From Chitinophagales bacterium (lineage in GTDB: Bacteria; Bacteroidota; Bacteroidia; Chitinophagales; Saprospiraceae), in NCBI GenBank assembly GCA_013299105.1, contig JAAFJY010000005.1, forward strand, positions 62,001 to 126,000: DNA of 64,000 nt, written 5' to 3'. Both the position numbers and the translations under genes were made by a program. Positions 42,285 to 50,402 of this stretch are shown piece after piece. Under the pieces are notes generated by a model, which was not told the DNA's origin, searched no databases, and saw nothing but the letters and a program-made list of their open reading frames with translations. Every line of letters starts with the position of its first letter. Positions within the stretch are counted from its first letter, which is position 1.

Positions 42285-43604
42285 CTAAACCAAAGGCTCC
42301 CAGCCCTTTTCATACGTCCGGCCCCACAGCTTCATGGCCTCCTTGTCGTTCAGGATGCGGCCATTGCTGGGGTCGATGTTCAAAGCGCGGCCTGTGCGGT
42401 AAGCGATGTTGCCCAGTTGCGGCAAAAGGGTCGATTTGTGTCCTTCCAGAATGGGCGATTGTAGTTTTTCTTTGCCCCTGATGGATTCGCAGAAGTTGAC
42501 CAGGTGCAGGGTATCTTGCTTTTCCATCGGGCTCACCGGATTGGCTGGGTCAAAGGGGGTGGTGTCTTTGACTTCGGAGATCAGCTTGTTGCCCAAGTCA
42601 TAGACCTTGAAACTATTGCCGCCTGGATAGACCAGCGTACCTTGGTCGCCGTAAAAAATCACCCCACGTCCGCCACCTTCGGTTTCAAAGGAGTTGCAAC
42701 TGCGGCCTTCCCAGGTGCAGCCTGTATTGTTCGGAAATTTGAAAGAAATGGTCTGCGTATCTGGGGTTTCCCAATCGTCTTGAAAATGAAAGCGGCCACC
42801 GCTTGACACCACCTGGCTTGGATAATCCACGCCCAGCCCCCAACGCACCACATCCAGTTCGTGAGTGCCATTATTCAATGCCTCGCCCGTGCCCCAGTGC
42901 CAAAACCAGTGCCAATTGTAGTGCACGAGGTTGTCTTGGTAGTTGCGGCGGGGAGCGGGGCCTTGCCACAGGTCAAAATTGAGGTGGGCTGGTGGATTAA
43001 CTACATTGCCCTTGCCAATCGACTTTCGCGCATTCACATACCAAGCGCGGGCAAAATAAGCCCGACCAATCACCCCCTTGTGCAGTTGTTTGATCATTTC
43101 CTGCACATTGGTATAGTTGCGGCGCTGGTTGCCCATTTGAATCAGGCCCTTGTGTTTGTTGCTGGCGGCGACCAGCAATTCGCCCTCGCGGGGGTTGTGG
43201 CTGCATGGTTTTTCGACATACACATGCTTGCCTGCTTGCAAGCCCATGATCGCTGCTGGGGCGTGCCAATGGTCCGGGGCGGCGATGACCAGGGCATCCA
43301 GGTCCTTCAGTTCCAACATTTTGCGAATGTCGCTGAATCCTTGTGGACTGGTCCCCGTTTGCTTGGTTAGCTCGTCCGTGCATTTGGCCAAGACCTGCGC
43401 ATCGGGGTCGCAGAGGTAAGCGACTTTTACATTGGACAAGGTGGCAAATTTTTTAGCCAAAAAGTCGCCCCGGCTTTTGACGCCCATCACCCCGATTTTG
43501 ATGGTTTCGTTGGGCGAGCCCGTGTAAGCAGCCAAAGGTGAAGCGAGCATTAATCCGGCTCCGCTGAGTGCGGTGTTTTTGAGAAAATCCCTGCGATTTG
43601 ACAT
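42285..43604 (-). CDS. Tat-exported Gfo/Idh/MocA-family oxidoreductase
   Basis: A 439-residue protein with a twin-arginine leader (SNRRDFLKNTALSGAGLML). The Rossmann domain starts IKIGVMGVKSRGDFLAKKFA. The EKP motif is present in GKHVYVEKPCSHN, preceded by AAPDHWHAPA. The C-terminal domain has NWHWFWHWGTGEALNNGTHEL. Exported members of this superfamily include enzymes with a tightly held NAD, such as GH109 glycosidases, and various sugar dehydrogenases; I cannot tell which applies. It is monocistronic but lies beside the permease, mutarotase and GH106-like genes. Confidence 0.9.
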   Translation of the reverse strand: MSNRRDFLKNTALSGAGLMLASPLAAYTGSPNETIKIGVMGVKSRGDFLAKKFATLSNVKVAYLCDPDAQVLAKCTDELTKQTGTSPQGFSDIRKMLELKDLDALVIAAPDHWHAPAAIMGLQAGKHVYVEKPCSHNPREGELLVAASNKHKGLIQMGNQRRNYTNVQEMIKQLHKGVIGRAYFARAWYVNARKSIGKGNVVNPPAHLNFDLWQGPAPRRNYQDNLVHYNWHWFWHWGTGEALNNGTHELDVVRWGLGVDYPSQVVSSGGRFHFQDDWETPDTQTISFKFPNNTGCTWEGRSCNSFETEGGGRGVIFYGDQGTLVYPGGNSFKVYDLGNKLISEVKDTTPFDPANPVSPMEKQDTLHLVNFCESIRGKEKLQSPILEGHKSTLLPQLGNIAYRTGRALNIDPSNGRILNDKEAMKLWGRTYEKGWEPLV

Positions 43605-43683
43605 GAAAATTGGTGTTTTTGAGTGATCTGAAAGATAAACTTACAAAAAATCGCAGATTGATCATCGAAGCTACACAAAAACA

Positions 43684-43728
43684 ATTGCCCGTTGCCGATC
43701 ATCGGATCAGGACAGCGGGCAAGTTTGT
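43684..43728 (-). terminator. rho-independent terminator after the DUF2892 gene
   Basis: On the minus strand, TTGCCCGCTG pairs with CAACGGGCAA (one G-U). An inner CCGAT-ATCGG stem sits between them, and TTGTTTTTGTG follows. It lies 22 bp beyond the stop codon. Confidence 0.6.
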
Positions 43729-43750
43729 GACTTTGTTTAAACGTTGATCC

Positions 43751-43963
43751 TTATTTCCCAGGCTTTACCGAGCAGGTGCTGATCCCAAATGGTGCATAGA
43801 GCGGGCAAAAACTCACCACACTGGTCAGCACGAATATACCAGCCAATGCCATGAACACAATGCCCAAGGTGCCAGGAATAATACCAGTGAAATAAAGAAT
43901 GGCTACAACGGCAGCGATGATGACCCTGATCGTGCGGTCTGCGGTTCCCATATTTGCTTTCAT
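43751..43963 (-). CDS. DUF2892 (YgaP-like) small membrane protein
   Basis: A 70-residue protein with the family pattern: NMGTADRTIRVIIAAVVAIL, then two short hydrophobic helices (VVAILYFTGIIPG, LGIVFMALAGIFVLTSVVSF) and CPLYAPFGISTC with two cysteines. DUF2892 is the membrane part found alone or attached to rhodanese domains. I start at the ATG at 43963, because the 24 residues encoded before it are atypical and overlap a -7 element. It lies 74 bp after the Crp/Fnr gene in the same direction, a common pairing in Bacteroidota. Confidence 0.85.
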   Translation of the reverse strand: MKANMGTADRTIRVIIAAVVAILYFTGIIPGTLGIVFMALAGIFVLTSVVSFCPLYAPFGISTCSVKPGK

Positions 43964-43991
43964 AACTAGCAGTTTTAAAATTGTTATGGTG

Positions 43992-43999
43992 CAAAAGTA
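43992..43999 (-). promoter_or_regulatory. Bacteroidota -7 element before the DUF2892 gene
   Basis: The minus strand reads TACTTTTG, matching TAnnTTTG, 28 bp before the start codon. This would give the small membrane protein its own promoter, independent of the Crp/Fnr gene. Confidence 0.45.
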
Positions 44000-44037
44000 G
44001 GCTTGCCTAAATTGCTGCGCAGTGACCGCAGTCACCG

Positions 44038-44658
44038 TTATTCCATAATTTTTATCCCTTTTTTCTCTTGTTGAATTTTCCCCTCTATTTCCAGCTTTTT
44101 CAACATGCGAGTCACGACCTCCCGGGCAGTGCCCAGTTCGCTGGCAATTTGGCCATGACTCAGTTTGATCGTGGCGTTTTTGGTCATGTCAGCTTTCTTT
44201 TTCAGGTGCTCGTAAATTCTTTTGTCCATTTTATCCAGCAACAAATGCCCGATGGTGTCCAATAATTCAGCGTAGCGCAAGTTGTATTGGTTGTAAATCA
44301 GCTCGTTAAAAGTTGGATAAATCCTCAGTAGGTTTGTGAGGTGCTGTACCGGAATCAGTAGCAATTGAGCATCCTCTTCGATGGTGGCAAAAACCTTGCT
44401 GGGTGTATGTTTCAGCGCAGCATAAAAGGACATGATGCAGCTCTGGGCAGGTTCAATATAGTATAGCAACAGTTCTTTTTCTTCAAACCTGGAATAGACC
44501 TTGACCAGGCCGCTCAAAACAATAGGCAAAACATGGACGTACTGCTTTTCCCTTAAAATTTCTGTTCCCTTTAAATAGCTTTTGACTGCTGAGCAGTTGA
44601 TGATTTCTTCTAACAATTGTGGCTGTAAAAAGGCAAGTTTTTTTCTGACCAACTCCAT
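44038..44658 (-). CDS. Crp/Fnr-family transcriptional regulator
   Basis: A 206-residue regulator with an N-terminal cyclic-nucleotide-binding-like fold (about 15-120: KGTEILREKQYVHVLPIVLSG, LLLYYIEPAQSCIMSF) and a C-terminal helix-turn-helix (about 140-205: IKLSHGQIASELGTAREVVTRM). The cysteines are not in the Fnr iron-sulfur arrangement, and the cAMP-binding RxS motif is absent, so the ligand is unknown. It precedes the DUF2892 gene. A 13-bp perfect palindrome lies 60 bp before its start codon and may be its own operator. Confidence 0.9.
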   Translation of the reverse strand: MELVRKKLAFLQPQLLEEIINCSAVKSYLKGTEILREKQYVHVLPIVLSGLVKVYSRFEEKELLLYYIEPAQSCIMSFYAALKHTPSKVFATIEEDAQLLLIPVQHLTNLLRIYPTFNELIYNQYNLRYAELLDTIGHLLLDKMDKRIYEHLKKKADMTKNATIKLSHGQIASELGTAREVVTRMLKKLEIEGKIQQEKKGIKIME

Positions 44659-44717
44659 TGATGACGTTTGAATTCAACTAAAAATAGCTGACAAGATAGA
44701 AATTGGCAAATAAGTAG

Positions 44718-44751
44718 AAAGGGTTCTGACACATTTGCGTCAGAACCCTTT
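44718..44751. promoter_or_regulatory. 13-bp perfect inverted repeat upstream of the Crp/Fnr gene
   Basis: AAAGGGTTCTGAC-ACATTTGC-GTCAGAACCCTTT. It resembles a terminator stem but has no T-run on either side and no gene ends here, so an operator or 5'-UTR structure is more likely. Confidence 0.5.
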
Positions 44752-45016
44752 CAAATTTCATGAGATTATAGGCCCCAATAAAAAAAAGTTGTAGCTTGTC
44801 GAGCCTTGGGGTAGCCCTGTTGTGTGGGATTAACAATTTGTCAATGGTCGGTCGTCGTGTTGGTCGTCTTCAAAGAACCAGGCTCCCTTGCCTGTATTCG
44901 TTGTTGGAATTATAATTTGCTAGCGTGAGCCGTTTTGTGAGGTTCAGAAAAGGCACTTTTGATTGTGTCCCTGTTCATCTCCTTTCACAGTACAAATATG
45001 CAATGGTATTTTGGGC

Positions 45017-45047
45017 TTGATAAGTACAAATTCTATTATTACTTTTG
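45017..45047 (+). promoter_or_regulatory. Bacteroidota promoter before the 486-residue gene
   Basis: TTG (45017-45019), a 20-bp spacer and TACTTTTG (45040-45047): the best complete -33/-7 pair I found in the window. The leader to the ATG is about 80 bp. Confidence 0.5.
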
Positions 45048-45134
45048 TGATGCCGAAGACGTTTTTTAGTTCAAAAAACTGAAAATCAAATCTTTATCAT
45101 TTTCAAAAACCCTCAAAACTATATTTTATAAAAA

Positions 45135-46595
45135 ATGCAGGACAGTAAATTGGTCAAAAATATTTCTGATTTGCCCCAAAAAGACCGCGAACGCTTCCGC
45201 CAATTCGTGATTTCGCCCTTTTTTAACCAGCATAAGCCCACCCTGGAGTTGCTGGACCACTTGCTGAAAACCATCGACAAAGCCAAACCAGATTTCAATC
45301 GGGAGTCGATTTTTAAAAAAATCTACCCCAAGGAGAATGCGTACGACGAGCAGAAGCTCCACAACGTAATGTCGAACCTCAAAAAACTATACCACCGTTT
45401 TTTGGCCATCGACCAGTTTGAAAAAGAGCCCCTACTGGAAGAACTTTACACCCTGGCCTCGGCATCCGACCGCAACCAGTTTGAGTTGATGATCAACCGG
45501 GCCAAGTTGCTGGACCGCCAGTTTGATGAGTTGCCAGCCCGCGAAGACAATTACAACTTCCTGCAATACCACAAACACCGCTTGCTGGGTTACTACGAAG
45601 CCAACTATGTAGACCGCACCAATACCGATCCCCTGCAAAAAATGTTGGACTATCTCGACAAATTTTACCTGATCGAAAAACTGCGCAATTGCTGCCACCT
45701 AACCGCCAACATGATGCTGATGAATACCCAGTATGATTTTGGCTTGCTGGAAAGTGTATTGCCTGCGGTGGCCGAGCGCTCGCAAGAAGAACCCAGCAAC
45801 AAAGAAGATTGGCCCATCGTGATGTACCACCGGGTATTGCTGACCATGCGCTTTGAAGACGACTCCCAGCATTACCAAAACCTGACGGCCCTTTTTGGCG
45901 AAGCCTTTGCCCACCTCAACCCCCTCCAACAAAAGGACTTGTTCAGTTTTGCTTGCAATTATTGCATCCGCCGCAGCAATTTGGGCGACGTTACTTACAA
46001 AAAAGAGCTGTTTGAACTGTACAAAAAGGGTTTGAACCTTGGCCTGATGCTCGAAAATGGGATCATTTCCGAATTTACTTACAAAAACATTGCAACCCTA
46101 GGCTGCAATTTGCGCGAATTTGAATGGACCGAGCAATTTTTGCAGCAATACCGCAGCAAACTCTTGCCCAACAAACGCGACAATGCTTACCACCTCAACC
46201 TGGCTACGGTATATTACAACAAGCGACAATACCGGGAGGTGCTTTCCAGCCTCTTGCGGGTACAGTTCACAGATGTAGTCTATCACCTCAACTCGAACTT
46301 TTTGCTCCTCCGCTCTTATTACGCCCTAAAAGATACCGAAGCCCTGCTTTCCTTGATTGAGACCTTCCGCATTTATGTGATGCGCAGCCGCAAAATGACC
46401 GCCAGCCAGCGCCGGGCCTATACCAACTTCTTGCGTTTTGCCAAAAAATTGGTTGAGCTGAGGCACAATGGCTTCACGATGTCTAGAGAAGTACTCAACA
46501 AAAAACTACAAGAGCTGCACACCAAAGTCCAGGAATCAGACAATGTGGTAAACCGGGAATGGTTGTTGGAAGAGAGCAAGGTGGAAGAGAATTGA
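45135..46595 (+). CDS. uncharacterised helical-repeat protein
   Basis: A 486-residue cytoplasmic protein without signal peptide or membrane segment, predominantly helical and rich in Leu, Tyr and charged residues. The N-terminal 100 residues (LPQKDRERFRQFVISPFFNQ, MSNLKKLYHRFLAID) look like a compact helical domain. The rest resembles degenerate tetratricopeptide repeats, for example AYHLNLATVYYNKRQYREVLSSL and LLLRSYYALKDTEALLSLI. I recognise no named family or active site. TilS follows 77 bp downstream on the same strand, so the two may be cotranscribed. A protein-interaction role is an inference. Confidence 0.8.
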   Translation: MQDSKLVKNISDLPQKDRERFRQFVISPFFNQHKPTLELLDHLLKTIDKAKPDFNRESIFKKIYPKENAYDEQKLHNVMSNLKKLYHRFLAIDQFEKEPLLEELYTLASASDRNQFELMINRAKLLDRQFDELPAREDNYNFLQYHKHRLLGYYEANYVDRTNTDPLQKMLDYLDKFYLIEKLRNCCHLTANMMLMNTQYDFGLLESVLPAVAERSQEEPSNKEDWPIVMYHRVLLTMRFEDDSQHYQNLTALFGEAFAHLNPLQQKDLFSFACNYCIRRSNLGDVTYKKELFELYKKGLNLGLMLENGIISEFTYKNIATLGCNLREFEWTEQFLQQYRSKLLPNKRDNAYHLNLATVYYNKRQYREVLSSLLRVQFTDVVYHLNSNFLLLRSYYALKDTEALLSLIETFRIYVMRSRKMTASQRRAYTNFLRFAKKLVELRHNGFTMSREVLNKKLQELHTKVQESDNVVNREWLLEESKVEEN

Positions 46596-46672
46596 AAAAT
46601 CGGTGCTTTAGACTTTACAGTACTTTTTCCGTTCAAAAGCACCTCAAACTGGAGTTTAAACTCGCCTTATCA

Positions 46673-48001
46673 ATGATCGAACTCTTTTTCCATAACCTGC
46701 GCCGTTTGCTGGGCGAAGACCCGCAAAACCAGCGGTTTTTGCTGGCCGTGAGCGGCGGACAAGACTCGGTGATCATGGCCGACTTGTTTTTTGTCAGTGG
46801 CATTCCTTTTGGCATGGCCCACTGCAATTACCAGTTGCGGGGCGAGGATTCGGACTTGGACTTGGCATTTGTAAAAAAATTGGCGGCGCACTACGAGGTA
46901 CCTTTTTACCAAAATACTTTTGACACCAAAAAACTGGCGGCGCAAAGAAAACAATCCATCCAGGTGGTCGCCCGGCAATTGCGCTACGACTGGCTGGAGG
47001 AGATTCGGGAAAAAGAGGGCTACCATTGTATATGTACCGCCCACCACCTCAACGACACGGTGGAAACAATCTTGTACAACCTGATCAAAGGTACGGGTTT
47101 GAAGGGCTTGACGGGGATTCCTGAAAAAAATGGCCATATCTTGCGGCCATTGTTGTTTGCGACCAAAGAAGACTTGGTGAAGTACTACCGCGAAGCCGAA
47201 CTCAGCCACCGCGAAGACTACTCAAACAGCGAAACCAGCTATGCCCGCAACCAGATCCGCCACAAGGTCATCCCGCCCCTGCGCGAGATCAACCCTTCGC
47301 TGGAGCATACGATGGGCCGCAACCTGGGCTATTGGCGCGAAATTCGCCAATGGTTTGAGGTCGAAGCCGAGAAACTACGCGGCGAATGGATGGAAGAAAG
47401 CCCCGGACGCATCAAAATCGACCTGGAACACTTATGCGCCCAGCCAGCCAGCAGCAGTCTTTTACATTTTTGGCTGCAAGCCTATGGTTTTTTCCCAGAG
47501 CAACTGGAAAACATCCTCCAGGCTTACCAAAACGGGGCCAAAAGCCGCATTTTCCTCAGTGCTACTCACCGGGCACTATTGTACCAACAACATTTGATCA
47601 TTGAGGCGCAATTTACCGGGCGTGCAGAATTTTTCGTATTGGAACGCGAAGCTGGGAATTTGGAAAACCCTAAACTCAGTTGGACCCACGAGCCTCGGCC
47701 AGCGGCTTTCAGTACGGTGCCCCATTTGGCTTTTTTCAGCGCCAAAGACCTGGTTTTCCCTTTGAAACTGCGCCACTGGCAGGCTGGCGACCTGTTTTAT
47801 CCCTTGGGCATGGGCGGCAAGGCCAAAAAGTTGCAAGACTTTTTCAGCGATGAAAAAATCGACCGCTTCGCCCGCGAACGCGCCTGGATCCTTTGCAATG
47901 GCGATGGGCAATTGATGTGGGTTCTGGGAAAACGGATTGACGAGCGATTCAAGGTTCGGGATGGGGAGGACTTGGTGTTGCGGGTGGAGCTTGGGGCTTG
48001 A
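46673..48001 (+). CDS. tilS: tRNA(Ile)-lysidine synthetase
   Basis: A 442-residue enzyme that attaches lysine to C34 of the tRNA(Ile) CAU anticodon using ATP, which switches its decoding to AUA. The PP-loop motif is SGGQDSVIMADLF (about 28-40), followed by GMAHCNYQLRGEDSDLD, ARQLRYDWLEEI and CTAHHLNDTVETILYNLIKGTG; the substrate-binding SYARNQIRHKVIPPL is present. The C-terminal TilS domain is seen in LRHWQAGDLFYPLGMGGKAK and DFFSDEKIDRFARERAWIL. I use the ATG at 46673; a longer frame from 46559 adds 38 unrelated residues that overlap the upstream gene. Confidence 0.96.
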   Translation: MIELFFHNLRRLLGEDPQNQRFLLAVSGGQDSVIMADLFFVSGIPFGMAHCNYQLRGEDSDLDLAFVKKLAAHYEVPFYQNTFDTKKLAAQRKQSIQVVARQLRYDWLEEIREKEGYHCICTAHHLNDTVETILYNLIKGTGLKGLTGIPEKNGHILRPLLFATKEDLVKYYREAELSHREDYSNSETSYARNQIRHKVIPPLREINPSLEHTMGRNLGYWREIRQWFEVEAEKLRGEWMEESPGRIKIDLEHLCAQPASSSLLHFWLQAYGFFPEQLENILQAYQNGAKSRIFLSATHRALLYQQHLIIEAQFTGRAEFFVLEREAGNLENPKLSWTHEPRPAAFSTVPHLAFFSAKDLVFPLKLRHWQAGDLFYPLGMGGKAKKLQDFFSDEKIDRFARERAWILCNGDGQLMWVLGKRIDERFKVRDGEDLVLRVELGA

Positions 48002-48052
48002 GGCTTTGTGCTGCTTTTTTTGGACTAGAAAAATATAGATTTCTTGGGCCAA

Positions 48053-49585
48053 TCAGCCCCCAATCTCCTCCCAAATGATCTTTTCTACTTCTTTTTTCTT
48101 TTTGCTAAAATTGATACCAATGGCGTGGCAAGGTTTTCCTTTGTTCAAAAAAGGAGCCAGATAGCCTTTGTCATGAATTTGCGCCAGGGCCTCTTCGGCG
48201 CTTTTGTCAAGCTTGAATTCCAGGCAGAAAACACCTTCCTCTACTTGGATGATTGCGTCCGCTCGCCCGTCTTTGGTCTGCACTTCACTGTTGATATAAA
48301 CGCCCATTAGACTAAAGAGCAAATGCACAATCGCGTGGTAAAACTGCTCATTTTCTTTTTGCCAAAGCGGATTGGGGATGTGCTCAAAGGCTTTGTTGAT
48401 ATTCTCTTTTAGCGTCTGGGCGCTTTTGTTCTTCAGGGCTTTGATCAAATTAGACATAATGACCTTAGCCGGATAAATCTGTGATCCAATATACGTATCC
48501 GCCAACTTGTTCAGGTATGCCCCCTTCACTTCGTGATTTGGAAACGACAAAGTGAAATTGTCCATCACATCATCGTAATCCTTGATGGTCAAATATCCTG
48601 TTTGAAAAAGCAAAGGAACCAGGTTGATGTTTTCAAAATCAAAGGATTGTAGGCTAAGGCTGTCAGCAGTGATGTCTTCAAAGCGATAAAAGTGCTCCTT
48701 TTTACTGATCTCCATCAAAAAAGTGGGCGTGCCAGTGGTGTACCAGTAATTGAAAAAATCGCCATTGCTTGAAAAGAAGTTGAGCATCGAAAAAGGATTG
48801 TACAACGTATCACCCTTGATGTGCCAGCGGTAACCATTGTACCAGTGTCGGATTTTTTCGCGATCAAAAGTTTCCAGTTCTTGAGGAAAATAGGCTTCCA
48901 GTTCAACTTGACTGATCCCACATATCTCGTTGAAATCTTGCCTCATACTCAGGTCGTACAAGTTGTTCAAATCAGAAAAAATGCTGACTTGGCTGAACTT
49001 GCTGACACCAGTAATAAAAACCAATTTAAGGTAAGGATCTGCATCCTTCAAAATGCTGTAAAAGCTCTTGAGGATGCCTCGGTTTTCGCGGGCCTTGGGG
49101 AGTTGGTCTTGGTCGAGGTAGTCGATGATCGGCTTGTCATATTCATCGATTAAAATGACGACTTGCTTTTGAAAACGCTGATAAAGTGCTCGAATGAGTT
49201 CGTCGAATCTCAAGGAGGTAGAGGGCGTAGTTAAAACAATGCCATATTCAGCAGCATTGTTTTCCATTTGTAGCGCAATGGCTTTTTCCAGCCCTATTTC
49301 CCGATAACCACTGTTGGCAAAACTGATTTTGATCACCGGATATTCCTCAAAAGCCCACTTATCTGCAATGTACAAACCCTCAAAGAGCGCTTTTTCGCCT
49401 TTGAAAAGATAATGTAAGACACTAACAAACAAAGATTTGCCAAAACGACGCGGGCGAGAAAGAAAATAATACCCACCTTTTTCAAGCAGTTGATGCACAT
49501 ACCGCGTTTTGTCCACATAGACAAAATCGTTAGTGATGATTTTTTTAAAATCTTGATGCCCAACCGGGTATTTTTGAATATCCAT
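48053..49585 (-). CDS. AAA-ATPase-like protein with C-terminal PD-(D/E)XK nuclease domain
   Basis: A 510-residue protein of the AAA-ATPase_like/DUF1703 type. It begins with the family signature KYPVGHQDFKKIITNDFVYV, then a Walker A-like SRPRRFGKS (43-51) and Walker B VVILIDEYDKP. The C-terminal 100 residues form a PD-(D/E)XK domain with GRADAIIQV (Asp) and FCLEFKLD (Glu-x-Lys). Such genes occur in many copies in Bacteroidota and are suspected to be selfish or defence-related; no function is proven. It is transcribed alone, from a -7 element only four bases before its ATG. Codon use looks like its neighbours. Confidence 0.92.
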   Translation of the reverse strand: MDIQKYPVGHQDFKKIITNDFVYVDKTRYVHQLLEKGGYYFLSRPRRFGKSLFVSVLHYLFKGEKALFEGLYIADKWAFEEYPVIKISFANSGYREIGLEKAIALQMENNAAEYGIVLTTPSTSLRFDELIRALYQRFQKQVVILIDEYDKPIIDYLDQDQLPKARENRGILKSFYSILKDADPYLKLVFITGVSKFSQVSIFSDLNNLYDLSMRQDFNEICGISQVELEAYFPQELETFDREKIRHWYNGYRWHIKGDTLYNPFSMLNFFSSNGDFFNYWYTTGTPTFLMEISKKEHFYRFEDITADSLSLQSFDFENINLVPLLFQTGYLTIKDYDDVMDNFTLSFPNHEVKGAYLNKLADTYIGSQIYPAKVIMSNLIKALKNKSAQTLKENINKAFEHIPNPLWQKENEQFYHAIVHLLFSLMGVYINSEVQTKDGRADAIIQVEEGVFCLEFKLDKSAEEALAQIHDKGYLAPFLNKGKPCHAIGINFSKKKKEVEKIIWEEIGG

Positions 49586-49589
49586 AGTT

Positions 49590-49597
49590 CAAAGATA
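49590..49597 (-). promoter_or_regulatory. -7 element placed for a leaderless transcript
   Basis: The minus strand reads TATCTTTG, then AACT and the ATG of the AAA-ATPase/nuclease gene. The spacing is the same as for the histidine kinase gene at 2890 (TAACTTTG, AACC, ATG). Confidence 0.45.
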
Positions 49598-49638
49598 GCG
49601 AAAATTAGGCTTCGCAGGTCTGGGCTGGCGAAAATCCC

Positions 49639-50139
49639 TCACTCCACCTCCCCTTTGATGCGCAGCACCACCGGATTTTTGGAAAAATTGGTAAAAACCG
49701 AGATCTGTTTGCTGAAAACACCCGCTACTTCGGCATTAAAAACCGTTTTGATTTCCGTGCTTTTGCCTGGCAGAATGGGCTTCTTGGAGTATTCGGGGAT
49801 AGTACAACCGCAGGAAGTTTGAATATCTGCAATGACCAAAGGTGAGCGGGTCTTGTTTTTGACCTTGAACTTGGCCGTAGCGGGCTTGCCCTGTCGGATT
49901 TTGCCAAAATCGTGCTCGGTTTCGTTCCAAATCAGGGCACTGGGCTTGGGGGCTTTGGCCTTGTCTTTTTTATCGGCTTTTTTGTCGGCTTTGACCGCTT
50001 TAGCCTGTTGTTGCTTTGCCGGGTCTTTTTTGCTTTGCTCTTTTTTGGGTGCTTTGGGGGTATCTGGGACCTTGTTCTGTGCGGTACAAATCCCCAAAGC
50101 AGTGGTGATGAGCAGCAGTGTCAGTAAAATATGTTTCAT
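49639..50139 (-). CDS. secreted DUF1573 protein
   Basis: A 166-residue exported protein: signal peptide (cleavage near CTAQ), a Lys/Ala-rich linker (about 25-65) and one DUF1573 immunoglobulin-like domain. The domain has the family pattern NETEHDFGKIRQGKPATAKF, then KNKTRSPLVIADIQTSCGCT with the hallmark CGC, then PGKSTEIKTVFNA. The family is abundant in Bacteroidota and lacks an agreed function. Family-1 copy D lies 15 bp upstream of its start codon, so its promoter must be inside or beyond that element. Confidence 0.92.
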   Translation of the reverse strand: MKHILLTLLLITTALGICTAQNKVPDTPKAPKKEQSKKDPAKQQQAKAVKADKKADKKDKAKAPKPSALIWNETEHDFGKIRQGKPATAKFKVKNKTRSPLVIADIQTSCGCTIPEYSKKPILPGKSTEIKTVFNAEVAGVFSKQISVFTNFSKNPVVLRIKGEVE

Positions 50140-50154
50140 GGTACCATTGGTGTT

Positions 50155-50282
50155 TGAGCTAAAATAAGGTGGACATATTTGCCTTTAAGGTTTAGCAAAA
50201 AAAGAACACAACTTCCTTTCATCCAGTTGCTTTTCTTTTTTCACTAAACCCAAATCCGTCCACCTTATTTTTTTACGCTCCC
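50155..50282 (-). repeat. MITE-like hairpin element, family 1, copy D (inverted)
   Basis: 128 bp in the opposite orientation to copies A-C: it starts TGAGCTAAAATAAGGTGGAC and ends CCACCTTATTTTTTTACGCTCC. The sequence around the apex, ACTTCCTTTCATCCAGTTG, is the exact complement of that in copy C except at the flanks. Confidence 0.87.
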
Positions 50283-50356
50283 TTGGTTAAAAACGTAGCA
50301 TTTGCTCCAAAAATAATGGCTTTCTACTTGAAATGTTGCGACCAAAAGCGAATTAA

Positions 50357-50373
50357 TGTTAACGGCCTGTTAA
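50357..50373. promoter_or_regulatory. direct TGTTAA repeats, 11-bp spaced (candidate response-regulator operator)
   Basis: TGTTAA at 50357 and 50368, one helical turn apart, 35 bp before the -7 element of the second histidine kinase gene. It resembles the three TGTTA repeats before the paralogous kinase gene at 2890. Confidence 0.45.
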
Positions 50374-50402
50374 TCAGTAATGATGCATGACCCCAATCCC
50401 CT

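Larger units (their letters stand above)
44659..45134. other. divergent intergenic region with palindrome and promoter
   Basis: Between the Crp/Fnr gene (leftward) and the 486-residue unknown gene (rightward). It holds the palindrome at 44718-44751 and a promoter near 45017-45047. The middle part (44760-45000) shows nothing I can interpret. Confidence 0.55.

Noticed and set aside
44760-45000. Search for a tRNA or small RNA gene in the gap before the 486-residue gene
   Set aside because: No cloverleaf, no TTCRA loop motif and no conserved RNA signature could be recognised.
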